A stretch of 64,000 bases of DNA from Linnemannia hyalina (lineage: Eukaryota; Mortierellomycota; Mortierellomycetes; Mortierellales; Mortierellaceae): assembly GCA_019671135.1 (NCBI GenBank), contig JAHRHY010000029.1, forward strand, positions 1 through 64,000, given 5' to 3'. Below the pieces are notes generated by a model. It had not been told where the DNA came from. It ran no database searches and was given only the letters and a program-made list of their open reading frames with translations. The translations under genes were made by a program, and so were the position numbers. Below, one piece after another: positions 23,151 through 34,600 of this stretch (the first letter of the stretch is position 1; every line of letters starts with the position of its first letter).

Positions 23151-23555
23151 AGCCGTACTCTATGTGTGATTCAGAGGTGGCCCGTACTGCGAACTGGTAT
23201 TTGAAAAGCTAACAGGCAAAATGAATTTCAAATAGAACACAACGCCAATTTGTTTTCAACATACTTAGCCATCAAACAGAGAAGTGTATTTTTATCTACA
23301 ACTGCACTCACTCACACACACACAATTTTGATAGACAGTTTAGAACTAGTTAAGCTTCTCCTATTCTGACTAAAAGACCTTCGAAGAAATATATGGCACT
23401 AGCCATTAATGTATCGCTCAGCACGCCACTGGAAACACACTCCAGCGGCAAGAATACTCTACTATATACCCTGGCAACCAAGTGCACGCGTATATAAACT
23501 GAGTTGATGGCAGCTAATCCGCTCTTCAATCAGTCCTGCGCTTTCACTTCAAAAA

Positions 23556-26313
23556 ATGAACAATTTGCTAGCCTTACTCACGACACGTCCCTTCGCTGCC
23601 CCATGGAGCCGCGCCCTTCCTTTCATCGCCTCTCCCTGGCTTCTGGCATTCTCGGATGTCCTCCTTCTAATCCTCCATTCGCCCCTTATCCTATTACTCC
23701 TCTGGCCCTACTTTGGTACCAATTCAACTCACGAACTTTACTTCTACTCCTGGAGAAACGTCGTGGCCCTTCTCTGGCAGTTCTTCCTGGTTTTTTACGC
23801 CTTGGTGGTCATTGCCTTTGTAGGCTATGTCTCGTTTTTTGGTCTCTTGGGACTCCTTCCTCCACATGGAATCGCCGCTGTCGTGATTGGCGCCATCATA
23901 GTTGCGATTGCCTGGTACTTGGCGACGAGACCCCTAATGTATACGAGCATGGGTGGCACCGTGTTTCCACATGAGAGTTGGCTATTTTGCAACGGAATCT
24001 GTACCGGACAGACATGGCTGAAACTGAACTGTGAAGTATTGGCAGGCATGTTCGAGCGCAGGATCGTGGGGATCAACAATCGTACGTTCGGTTTCATACT
24101 CGATCTTTTTGAGTGCCTTATTCAGAAATCTTTCGGGTACACCACACAACCCGCCAGACAACTTTACGCCATCGTGCAGCGTGAGCTCCGTGACCCTAAC
24201 AATCTCAGGGTGGTGCTTATCGCACATTCACAGGTATGTGTCAGACTATATCCGGAAGTAGGTCTGTTGGTGAAGCGTAGTGTGGAGCTCTGGAGTTATT
24301 GTTCATGATGTTTAACTTCTTTCCACTATACCATAGGGTTGTATTATCGCCAGTTTGGTAGTTGACCGTCTTATTGCTTCCGAAAAGGCGACCAACCTCA
24401 GGAAGTTGGAGTTGTATACGTTTGCAAGCTGGGCGAATCATATGCACGGTCAAGGCGACTTCGCCCACATTGAGCACTTTGTAAATGAGCGCGACTACGC
24501 CACACAGACGGGCATCTTAGCATATCAACCGGAGGTGCTGCCAGGAAACCGATATGATGGCAAAATTTACATCAACAAAGCTGGAATAGGACATTTGTTA
24601 AATATGCACTACCTCTCCGACACGTTCGTTGCGGGAGGCGCAGCGGCGGCGTCAAACATGGCAACATATCTTGGTGGAGGTGGGGGGCTATTTGGACCAG
24701 GAGGAGGTGGCGGACCAGAGGTTGCAGATGTGGGTCAAGCCCAGGTTGCAGATGCCCACAGAGAGCTCAGACCTTACGGAGCGATCAGCGATGTTCGACG
24801 ATATATTGTTCCCAGCCATTCTGCCCAGTCCTCTACTTTGGAGGTGACCAGCAATTCTCGACAATTCGGCAGTACCGTCTCCCCCTGTCCTCCCCCGCAG
24901 GATGGCACTTCCCCCCCCCCTCGCGACTTCATGGAAGTAAAGCTGCTCGACACTGCAGAGGTACAGAGGCTCGCCATCAGTAGACAAAAGGAGCTCGAGG
25001 ATAGATTGAAAGAGAGCGCCGCCCGAAGGAGACAAACAGGTTCTGGAGAAAGAATGGCAGCCGTACCTGGTTCCTATGTCGTGACGCTCAAGGAGGGTTA
25101 CACTGTCGAGTCATTCAAGCCCACGTTTGAGAATATTCGTCGCAACTTACAAAATGGCTCCGACGTCAGCGAGATCTGCGAGGATTATGAGCTCATCCCA
25201 TACCCATGCTTCCATGCCAAGCTCAGCTCAGCCATGTTCCTTCGGATCAAGTCCGCTTCGGAGGTCGCCAATATCAAGCAGGATCATTACATCAAGAGTT
25301 GTGCCACCCAGGATGGTTTTGTTTCTTCTTGGGGTCTCAACCGCATCTGCGAGAGATCGTCCATTCTGAGGATGCCCTATCACTACCGCTATCCGGACGA
25401 TGCTGGTCACGGTGTCACGGTTTATGTGCTCGACTCCGGTGTCTACACGGATCACGCTGACTTCGGGGGCCGAGCTACGTGTTGTGGAATGTTTTTTACT
25501 GAGCCCGGCATTCACGCCGATAGGTGTGGTCATGGTACACACGTCGCAGGAATCATTGGAAGTGCCAGCCATGGTGTTGCCAAGCGCGTGAATATTGTCA
25601 GTGTCAAGATTTTAGATTGCTATGGCTATGGAACGGAGACGGGAGCCGTTGCCGCCATGCACTGGGTGGCTCGCAATGCTTCGAGTGGATACGCTTTGGT
25701 TAACCTTTCTTTCGAGGGTGATCAATCCGACGAAATAGACTCTATGGTCATGGCTCTCTATACGAATGGCATCCCATCAATTGTAGCCGCTGGGAACAAT
25801 TCCCACAAGCAAATCCAGGATATCTCTCCATCAGGTGCGCCTCATGCCTACACGGTCGCCTCCATGGATATGTGGGACAGTCCTGCTCCCCAGAACTCGA
25901 TGGGTCCAGGTATCAATATTTTTGCTCCCGGTGTCGGAATCACGTCTGTCGGTACCGACCACAGAAACGCCTCAAGTGTCATGTCCGGCACTTCTATGGC
26001 TGCATCTCACGTTACCGGTGTTGCGGCCCTGTACCTAAGCATCGGTATAAGGCGCAACATAAGGGTGACTGTCGAGGATATCTTTAAGATACTCACCGAA
26101 AGTGCCACCAGAATTGAGCGCCAAGGCAACACCCCTGACCGCATCGTCTTTAATGGATCCAACGAAATTACCTTAACAGCATCGCCACCATCACCGCCTT
26201 CTATCACTGCCGCGCCTTCTATCACTGCCCCGCCTTCTACCGCTGCCGTCATTCCAAAAAAAAAAAAAGAAAAAAGAAATGCAACCAGAATTGTGTGTGC
26301 AGTTGAGAATTGA
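23556..26313 (+). CDS. membrane serine hydrolase fused to a subtilisin (S8) protease
   Basis: Two exons, 23556-24233 and 24337-26313, give 884 aa; the 103-nt intron (GTATGT...ATAG) is required to keep the frame. Residues about 28-123 hold hydrophobic membrane segments. Then comes an alpha/beta-hydrolase-like region whose nucleophile motif LIAHSQG (Ser225) is split by the intron right after Gln226. A Gly-rich linker lies near 335-355. An I9-type propeptide (YVVTLKEGYTVESF) starts near 470. A proteinase K-like S8 domain follows, with Asp592 (VYVLDSGVY), His625 (GHGTHVAGI) and Ser779 (SGTSMAASH) all intact, and VAAGNNS for the oxyanion hole. The tail is proline/serine rich, then lysine rich (encoded by an A-run at 26257). 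I infer a membrane-anchored, possibly vacuolar or secretory, two-enzyme protein. The fusion of these two classes is not one I know as standard. An alternative is two fused neighbouring genes in annotation, but the frame is continuous. Confidence 0.8.
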
Positions 26314-26472
26314 GGAACATGATAAAAACAAATAAAACAAAAGAATCCTAGAGGTTAAACTGTGAGAGCTTGAATACCGCTGCAAAGTCGATTCAGTAGG
26401 GTAGTTTCAACATTTGAGCATGCTTGGCCACTGAATTAGCGGTAAGATGCAATTTTAATGGTGTGTGGTTAC

Positions 26473-26798
26473 TGTTGCAAAAAAAGATGTGGTGGCTAGG
26501 CAGCGGCGGCGACGCCTTAGATTAGCAGTCATATTCTTTAGTAGACATAGTATTACTAGTGCGCCGAGCCCTCTTGTCTGCTCTTTGTCCTTTTACACAT
26601 CACTTCTTGGACGAGAGCAGTATTGACAAGAGTTTCGCTGGCGCGCTGTAGTGTATCGTTTCGTATGATTCTTTAGGACGCTATTATCACTACCCCCGAC
26701 TATCAACCCCCCTTCAACCTACAACTCCTTCCCCCGTACCAATTGAGGACTTAACAGCGGTCCTACAACTCTGGCCTTCGACCCTCCCCTGAGTAACA
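26473..26798 (+). mobile_element. MITE, TGTTAC family, copy 1
   Basis: 326 bp, opening TGTTGCAAAAAAAGATGTGG and ending CTGAGTAACA, with short terminal inverted repeats (TGTTAC/GTAACA). Two more copies lie at 29456-29762 and 30321-30718. The flanks here (TTAC and ATAT) do not form a clean duplication. It codes for nothing. Confidence 0.7.
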
Positions 26799-26814
26799 AT
26801 ATCTATCATACCCC

Positions 26815-27265
26815 TTAAGCTCCAGAGACAGAAAAAGTGAAAAAGAATGAGAGATGTTGTTCTTTCGAACAAATCTATAGAACAATGGGCTTAATCTCAG
26901 CAGATCGTAGCAACAAGGCTACTCTACTGCTTACAATACCCCGTTCAATTAAAGTCGCCTGCAATGGATTTATCTCGTGCTATATTTGAAATTAACATTA
27001 GTGGGAATGTCACAAAGCCTTTCCGCTCTGCAAGATAACCCCACGTAGTATGATTCAGGACCGTAGGTCTATTCGTATTCAACTAAAAATGGCCAAGGCG
27101 GTAATCGTCGCGTTCTAGCACGGGTTCTGACTTAGAGGCGTTCAGCCATAACCCAACGGATGATAGCTTCGGGCCATTGCCTGCTCAGGCAGGCCCAAAT
27201 ACCAATTATCCAAATGAACGGTTCCTCTCGTACTAAGTTCAATTACTATTGCAACAACATTTCAT

Positions 27266-27320
<55 letters not shown>

Positions 27321-27439
27321 ATTAGTGGGTGAACAATCCAACGCTTACTGAATTCTGCTTCAGTATGATAGGAAGAGCTGACATCGAAGGATCAAAAAGC
27401 AACGTCGCTATGAACGCTTGGCTGCCACAAGCCAGTTAT
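26815..27439 (-). repeat. 28S-headed dispersed repeat, long copy B
   Basis: CCCTTAAG at 26815, a purine spacer, then 26851-27439 antisense to the last 590 or so nt of 28S rRNA, ending at AGCCAGTTAT exactly as copy A. Small differences from copy A (GTGCTATATTTG for TTCCAATATTTG, loss of a few bases near 27060-27090) show it is a separate, diverged copy. Confidence 0.85.
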
Positions 27440-27820
27440 CGTGGTAGTACGCATTACCGTCTTGACCTTGACGATGAATGACATACTTGCCCTAGTGAGC
27501 TTCATTTAGAAGTATATGTGGGTGTTTATGATATCATGCATAAATGCCCGCATTTTGTCTCAGGTTGTCGGCTGACATTCGGTGCATTATGCATGTTATT
27601 TCAGAAGGCGAGCTGACATTTGATGAACTTGGGAGATATATGCTTTGGCTTTTCTTGTTTACATTCTTCCTATCTTTCAAGGAGCTTGTGTCATTTGGGT
27701 GATGTCTTAAATATGCAAGACGAGGCCCTTAAACCGTTTTTTTTTTCAAGAGACCAGGCGGTCCGGTTTCGAACGCTCTCAATTGAATTAAATCAACTCT
27801 GGATGATGATCTCCGTTGCA

Positions 27821-27830
27821 TATATAAAGG
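27821..27830 (+). promoter_or_regulatory. TATA box
   Basis: TATATAAAGG lies about 235 bp upstream of the ATG at 28064. It supports starting that gene at 28064 and not at upstream in-frame codons. Confidence 0.4.
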
Positions 27831-28063
27831 AGTCGCAATTTCGGGCTACAGCAAGAATCGATCAATCCATTTGCAAGTATTCAAACTACATTACTTCTTG
27901 GAACTCTCTACCACTACAAAAACCATTTTACGCACCGTCGCGCCACCCTGCAAATAGTCTCGCTGCATTCTTCAAACGGTATGAGATACGCGACTTGGCT
28001 GCATGTCTTCAGTTACTATTAACATATGAGCCTAATATTAAATACCAAGCATTATCAGTTACC

Positions 28064-28786
28064 ATGCAAGAACCTGCTACCCTAGATCTACAACGGCTAA
28101 TCGACGACATGGGCCTTGTCAACGATGACATCGTGATTAAGCCAAGCGAGGATCATGACGATGACGACATCAGGACGGTCGCGCAAAGAATGCTCGAGAC
28201 TATCAAGAATACCAAGGTCAAGATGGACGAGATCGACAGGGACCCCTCATTCTTTCCACCTCTCGTGCCTGTGGAACCTAAGAAGCCTCCTAAGCAGCCT
28301 CCGCTCATGGCCAATGTATTTCCGACACATCCCAAGCTAATCCGCTGGTTTTTTGCAGACCGCCACATGATGAAGTTGGTGAACAACACAAGTCGACATA
28401 CTCTATTCCTGTGCACTCAGGAGCTCTTGCGTGCCATCGTCGATCATTTGGAAGGGAAAATCAATGTTGGTCGAGAGAGCGCGGGCTTGGCTGTCGTCAT
28501 TGGAAAGAAGCCCATATATGTGAAGTACCTCGAGACTCTAATACTCTTACCACCGCATGGTGCTCGGAATGTGCTAGTTGAGGCCCCTATAGCCCTATCG
28601 GTCTTTCAAAAAGACGGGGACAATGGTTTGCTCGAGACGGACGGAAAAGTATTAATGAAGGCAGGGTATACGTATACTACAGAGGAGGGAGATCTTGAAT
28701 GTGCAAAGAATATTCTTCCCCATTTGCCGCACGTTAAAATCTATGGTAGAGAGGGATTTGATCTCATTCCCCCTAGACAAGAATAG
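28064..28786 (+). CDS. hypothetical protein, 240 aa
   Basis: The ATG at 28064 lies in ACCATG and opens MQEPATLDLQRLIDDMGLVN, followed by an acidic EDHDDDD run, a Pro/Lys segment (PKKPPKQPP) and a compact C-terminal part with VIGKKPIYVKYLETLILLP. The frame is open upstream to 27620, but that extension has poor composition and contains the TATA box. No introns, signal peptide or membrane segment. I do not recognise the family. It sits between a 28S-derived repeat and a MITE cluster. Confidence 0.5.
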   Translation: MQEPATLDLQRLIDDMGLVNDDIVIKPSEDHDDDDIRTVAQRMLETIKNTKVKMDEIDRDPSFFPPLVPVEPKKPPKQPPLMANVFPTHPKLIRWFFADRHMMKLVNNTSRHTLFLCTQELLRAIVDHLEGKINVGRESAGLAVVIGKKPIYVKYLETLILLPPHGARNVLVEAPIALSVFQKDGDNGLLETDGKVLMKAGYTYTTEEGDLECAKNILPHLPHVKIYGREGFDLIPPRQE

Positions 28787-29455
28787 GTTACGTAGACGAC
28801 GAAGGACTATTGTATCAAGGTAAAGAGAGAGTGTGTGTGTGTGAGTGTATGGGAAAAGTATATGAGCTGGACAGAAACTTATCTATTCTTCTGCTGCATT
28901 ACCTTTAATTTATAGTCTTCTCTTAATAACTTGCGTCCATTTTTCAAACCAGCGACCCTTTTCTTGTTATTCATCCTTTATTTCCACTCGAAACTTGCAA
29001 TAAGATAGCTCGGCCACTTTCCCGCAAACATAAATAACCTGACAGCAGCTTTATTAATAAAACAACTCATTTCAATCATTCCTATTGTATTGGTAGGAAA
29101 GGTTGAACCATTATCCTTCTACATGCGCGACTCCTCCTTTGACATACATTTAACATCCTTGTGAACAGACAGGGGTATGTATATGTTCGAGTGGTCAATG
29201 GGAAGAAAGAGAGGGATCTTTTATTTCGCACCGTAGAGGGGATAATATGCCTAATGCAAGCCGCTCAGGTGGTGACCTTTTTACCAAGGTTTGGTTTTTA
29301 CCACATGGTGTACTTCATTAAATAAAAAAAGGGGTAAATTAAAAATAAACCCGTACCGCAACACTTAAACACTTGACCATTTGATCACCCTTGACCACCC
29401 GATCACTCGATCGACGACCTAACCGCATCCCCTTAAGTAAACAAGTTTTTCATAC
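28787..29455. other. intergenic, no gene seen
   Basis: Contains a short GT-rich run near 28832 and a run of GATCACCC/GATCACTCGATCG near 29383-29414, followed by CCCTTAAG at 29431. No coding signal on either strand. Confidence 0.5.
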
Positions 29456-29762
29456 TGTTACAAAAAGATGTGGTGGCTAGGCAGTGGCGGCGATGCCTTA
29501 GATTAGCAGTCATATTCCCTAGTAGACTAGTATTAGTAGTGCGCCGAGCTCTTTCGTCTGCTCTTTGTCCTTTTACACATCACTTCTTGGACGAGAGCAG
29601 TATTGACAAGAGTTTCGCTGGCGCCCTGCAGTGTATCGTTCGTGTGGTTCTTTAGGACTTTATTATCACTACCCCAACTACAACCCCTTCCCCCCCCGTA
29701 CCAATTGAGGACTTAACAGCGGTCCTACAACTCTGGCCTTCGACCCTCTCCCCTGAGTAACA
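29456..29762 (+). mobile_element. MITE, TGTTAC family, copy 2
   Basis: 307 bp, TGTTACAAAAAGATGTGGTG to CCCTGAGTAACA, flanked on both sides by ATAC (29452-29455 and 29763-29766). This is the clearest 4-bp target duplication of the three copies and fixes the element's ends. Confidence 0.8.
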
Positions 29763-29889
29763 ATACCTTGCCTTTTGAAGATCAGCAATGACATGTCATT
29801 TTGGCAATTCTTAAGTGGCTTGGCTGGACCTTGTAGGGAATGCACAGCCCACATTCTGGCGCGCGTAGCACATACTGCATCTGTTCAGG

Positions 29890-30066
29890 CCCTTAAATGC
29901 AAATCGCAAATAAGATACGCCCCCTAAATACTTCAAGAATTAGCGCATGTGAACAAATCATCAACAACGCGACCTGGAATTCTAATGAAGCAAGGATTGA
30001 AAGAGCCGACATCGAAGGATCAAAAAGCAACGTCGCTATGAACGCTTGGCTGCCACAAGCCAGTTA
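29890..30066 (-). repeat. 28S-headed short repeat, copy H (SINE-like)
   Basis: CCCTTAAATGC at 29890, a body with GTGAACAAATCATCAACAAC, then 28S sequence 30003-30066 ending AAGCCAGTTA. It carries the same body as copies F and G, placed between two inverted MITEs. Confidence 0.7.
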
Positions 30067-30320
30067 AAAATCTTCTTTCCATCGCGAGTGCTACACAATT
30101 CACAGGATTTACAATAAGAAAGAAGGAAAATCTTCTTCCATTCGCGAATGCTGTACTAAAAGCATGTTTGATTACTGGTTACATATCGTCACACAGCCGT
30201 TAAACGAGTCCTGAAAAAAAAATAAGAGAATGGAGGACAACATCTATATAAATCAACTCAGTCATGATCTCGGTCAACCAGGATATATGTTGAACGGCCC
30301 TTAACCCGCGCCTGAAAGAC

Positions 30321-30718
30321 TGTTACTCAGGGGAGAGGGTCGTGGCCAGAGTTATAGGACCGCTGTCAAGTCCTCAATTGGTACGGGGGGGAGGGGGTTG
30401 TAGTCGTGTAGCGATAATAGGGTCCTAAAGAATACGAAACTGCAGAGCGCCAGCGAAACTCTTATCAATTCTGCTCTCGTCTAAGAAGTTCTGTGTAAAA
30501 GGACCTTGTATTCATAATATCGATGGGGGAAGGGGGTTAAGTACCTGCAGAGCGCCAGCGAAACTCTTATCAATTCTGCTCTCGTCCAAGAAGTTCTGTG
30601 TAAAAGGACAAGGAGCAGACGAAAGAGTTCGGCGCACTACTAATACTAGTCTACTAGGGAATGACTGCTAATCTAAGGCATCGCCGCCACTGCCTAGCCA
30701 CCACATATTTTTGTAACA
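30321..30718 (-). mobile_element. MITE, TGTTAC family, copy 3 (inverted)
   Basis: Reverse-oriented relative to copies 1 and 2: TGTTACTCAGGGG at 30321, closing TTTTTGTAACA at 30718. It is 398 bp because a segment of about 85 bp (GCAGAGCGCCAGCGAAACTC onward) is present twice, near 30444 and 30548. Flanks AGAC and ATAC match at three of four bases. With copy 2 it forms an inverted pair. Confidence 0.7.
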
Positions 30719-30740
30719 ATACTAAAGTAAAAAAGAAATA

Positions 30741-30835
30741 GAGATATTTGTTATTTCGAACAAATCTATAGAACAATGGGCTTAATCTCAGTAGATCGTA
30801 GCATCAAGGCTACTCTCCTACTTAAAATACCACGT
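30741..30835 (-). repeat. 28S 3'-terminal fragment, decayed
   Basis: GAGATATTTGTTATTTCGAA to about CTTAAAATACCACGTTGC resembles the terminal 95 or so nt of 28S (antisense), with many substitutions. It is an older copy than A-C. Confidence 0.55.
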
Positions 30836-30963
30836 TGCTTAAACGTTTAGATACTTGCCGCGTCAGTATTAACTGGCAAAGCGGCTGCCATTTTTTCCTT
30901 TTCTTGTCTTCAGGCTAGGGTCGCCATCCGCTAACCCAGCCGCCAGGGCATATGTTAAGATGC

Positions 30964-31431
30964 CCTTAACTAAACTGCCTGAAAGAAAGAAAAAAGAAAA
31001 AAAAAAAAGAGAGAGAGATGTTGTTCTTTCGAACAAATCTATAGAACAATGGGCTTAATCTCAGCAGATCGTAGCAACAAGGCTACTCTACTGCTTACAA
31101 TACCCCGTTCAATTAAAGTCGTCTGCAATGGATTTATCTCGTGCTATATTTGAAATTAACATTAGTGGGAACCTCACAAAGCCTTTCCGCTCTGCAAGAT
31201 AACCCCACGTTCGTAAGATTCAGGACCGTAGGTCTATTCGTATTCAACTAAAAATGGCACAAGGCGGTAATCGTCGCGTTCTAGCACGGGTTCTGACTTA
31301 GAGGCGTTCAGCCATAACCCAACGGATGATAGCTTCGGGCCATTGCCTGCTCAGGCAGGCCCAAATACCAATTATCCGAATGAACGGTTCCTCTCGTACT
31401 AAGTTCAATTACTATTGCAACAACATTTCAT

Positions 31432-31486
<55 letters not shown>

Positions 31487-31530
31487 ATTAGTGGGTGAAC
31501 AATCCAACGCTTACTGAATTCTGCTTCAGT

Positions 31531-31566
<36 letters not shown>

Positions 31567-31605
31567 AACGTCGCTATGAACGCTTGGCTGCCACAAGCCA
31601 GTTAT
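30964..31605 (-). repeat. 28S-headed dispersed repeat, long copy C
   Basis: CCCTTAAC at 30964, then CTGCCTGAAAGAAAG and an A/G tract, then 31015-31605 antisense to the 28S 3' end, stopping at AGCCAGTTAT. It is organised like copies A and B, with a slightly different internal sequence (TTCGTAAGATTCAGG near 31210). Confidence 0.85.
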
Positions 31606-31658
31606 TCTACCCTATCTTCATCTATCTTCTTAAAAAAAACTTGATTTTTAGTTAAATC

Positions 31659-34600
31659 ACGTGAGGGCGGAGCCCGAACTAAAAAAAGTATCTTGCGCGT
31701 AGCGCCAGCGCGAAGCGCCAGTATTTTGTGAGCGAAGCGAGCGATGGTCACGGGCAAGGCCATCAAGAGTATCTTGCGCGAAGCGCGCCAGTGTCCTGTG
31801 AGCGCAGCGAGCGTACGGGCACAGGACAAGAGGATATGAGGGCGTAGCCCGAATCAAGGGGCTTTGAAGAGGATGTGAGCGCAGCGAGCAATGGTCACGG
31901 GCGCGCGCCCTGGCGCGACAATCGAAAGTATCTTCCTCGAAGCGCCAGTATCCTGTGAGCGCAGCGAGCGTACGGGCACGGGCTAAGAGGATATGAGGGC
32001 GTAGCCCAAATCAAGGGGCTTTGAAGAGGATGTGAGGGCGTAGCCCGAACCAGAGAAACTTTCTTGCGCAAAGCCCCAGTACTTCGTAAGGGCAAAGCTG
32101 TAGCTGTCAGATACCTGTTGCCGCCTGCGGCAAAAGGAAGCGACCGCTGGAGCGTGGCCGTCTGGGCCATCTAGCGCGAAGCGCCAGTATGCTGTGAACG
32201 ACCCTTTTCGCAAGCCTACTAAAAAGCAAGAAATCCTCTGGCGTGATGTAGAGCAAAGGGCAGTCAAGGATATCTTGAATATACTGCGAGTGAGGGTGAC
32301 CCGAGAGAATAATAAATACAAACAAGGCCAGAGGGATGGCTCCCCAGCTACTAAGATGACTATCTAATAAGGGACGTCAGCTGGGCCCAGCTGGGACCAG
32401 GGATATTATTCTTTATGGCACAACAGGAAACTCCGCAGGTATGAGCTCTACATTCCCCAAGCATACCATTGCCACAGGTAGTTGTGAAAAATTTACAGTC
32501 ACATTACACTTGAAAAAGGAAAAAGGTAATAGGCAAGTGGCACCTGTATCTTTAAACGAGTCTTCTTCAAAGACCCTTCAAAGACCCTTCAAAGACCCAC
32601 ACCCCTCACCCCAGATCCCCTTACAGCAACTTCCGGCACCCGTGGCATCGCCCACGGGCAACCTTTCTAGTATCTCTTTCTCTTTAAAAAAATAACGATT
32701 TCTGTATATCACGTGAGGGCGGAGCCCGAACTAAAAATGTTGTGAGGGCCGTGGCCCTCACCAGTATCTTGCGCGTAGCGCCAGCGCGAAACGCCTGTGT
32801 CTTGCGCGAAGCGCCAGTATTTTGTGAGCGAAGCGAGCGATGGTCACGGGCAAGGCCATCAAGAGTATCTTGCGCGAAGCGCGCCAGTGTCCTGTGAGCG
32901 CAGCGAGCGTACGGGCACGGGCTAAGAGGATATGAGGGCGTAGCCCGAATCAAGGGGCTTTGAAGAGGATGTGAGCGCAGCGAGCAATGGTCACGGGCGC
33001 GCGCCCTGGCGAGACAATCGAAAGTATCTTGCGCGAAGCGCCAGTATGTTGTGACCGCACGGGTACGAAAGGGAGAAGATGATGTGAGGGCGTAGCCCGA
33101 ACCAGAGGACCTTTTTTGCGCCAAGCACCCGTACTTTGTAAGCGAAGCGAGCGATGGTCACGGGCAAGGCCATTAAGAGTATCTTGCGCAAAGCGCGCCA
33201 GTATCCTGTGAGCGCAGCGAGCGTACGGGCACGGGACAAGAGGATATGAGGGCGTAGCCCGAACCAGAGAAACTTTCTTGCGCAAAGCCCCAGTACTTCG
33301 TAAGGGCAAAGCTGTAGCTGTCAGATCCCTATTGCCGCCTGCGGCAAAAGGAAGCGACCGCTGGAGCGTGGCCGTCTGGGCCATCTAGCGCAAAGCGCCA
33401 GTATGCTGTGAACGAGCCTTTTCGCAAGCCTACTAAAAAGCAAGAAATCCTCTGGCGTGATGTAGAGCAAAGGGCAGTCAAGGATATCTTGAATATACTG
33501 CGAGTGAGGGTGACCCGAGAGAATAATGAATACTAACAAGGCCAGGGGGATGGCTCCTCAGCTACTAAGATGACTATCTAATAAGGGAGGTCAGCTGGGC
33601 CCAGCTGGGACCAGGGATATTATTCTTTATGGCACAACAGGAAACTCGACAGGTATGAGCTCTACATTCCCCAAGCGTGCCATTGGCCACAGGTAGTTGT
33701 GAAAAATTTACAGTCACACTACACTTGAAAAAGGAAAAAGGTAATAGGCAAGTGGCACCCGTATCTTTAAACGAGTCTTCTTCAAAGACCCTTCAAACAC
33801 CCTTCAAAGACCCACACCTCTCACCCCAGATCCCCTTACAGCAACTTCCGGCACCCGTGGCATCGCCCACGGGCAACCTTTCTAGTCTCTTTCTCTTTAA
33901 AAAAATAACGATTTCTGTATATCACGTGAGGGCGGAGCCCGAACTAAAAATGTTGTGAGGGCCGTGGCCCTCACCAGTATCTTGCGCGTAGCGCCAGCGC
34001 GAAGCGCCTGTGTCTTGCGCGAAGCGCCAGTATTTTGTGAGCGAAGCGAGCGATGGTCACGGGCAAGGCCATCAAGAGTATCTTGCGCGAAGCGCGCCAG
34101 TGTCCTGTGAGCGCAGCGAGCGTACGGGCACGGGCTAAGAGGATATGAGGGCGTAGCCCGAATCAAGGGGCTTTGAAGAGGATGTGAGCGCAGCGAGCAA
34201 TGGTCACGGGCGCGCGCCCTGGCGAGACAATCGAAAGTATCTTGCGCGAAGCGCCAGTATGTTGTGACCGCACGGGTACGAAAGGGAGAAGATGATGTGA
34301 GGGCGTAGCCCGAACCAGAGGACCTTTTTTGCGCCAAGCACCCGTACTTTGTAAGCGAAGCGAGCGATGGTCACGGGCAAGGCCATTAAGAGTATCTTGC
34401 GCAAAGCGCGCCAGTATCCTGTGAGCGCAGCGAGCGTACGGGCACGGGACAAGAGGATATGAGGGCGTAGCCCGAACCAGAGAAACTTTCTTGCGCAAAG
34501 CCCCAGTACTTCGTAAGGGCAAAGCTGTAGCTGTCAGATCCCTATTGCCGCCTGCGGCAAAAGGAAGCGACCGCTGGAGCGTGGCCGTCTGGGCCATCTA

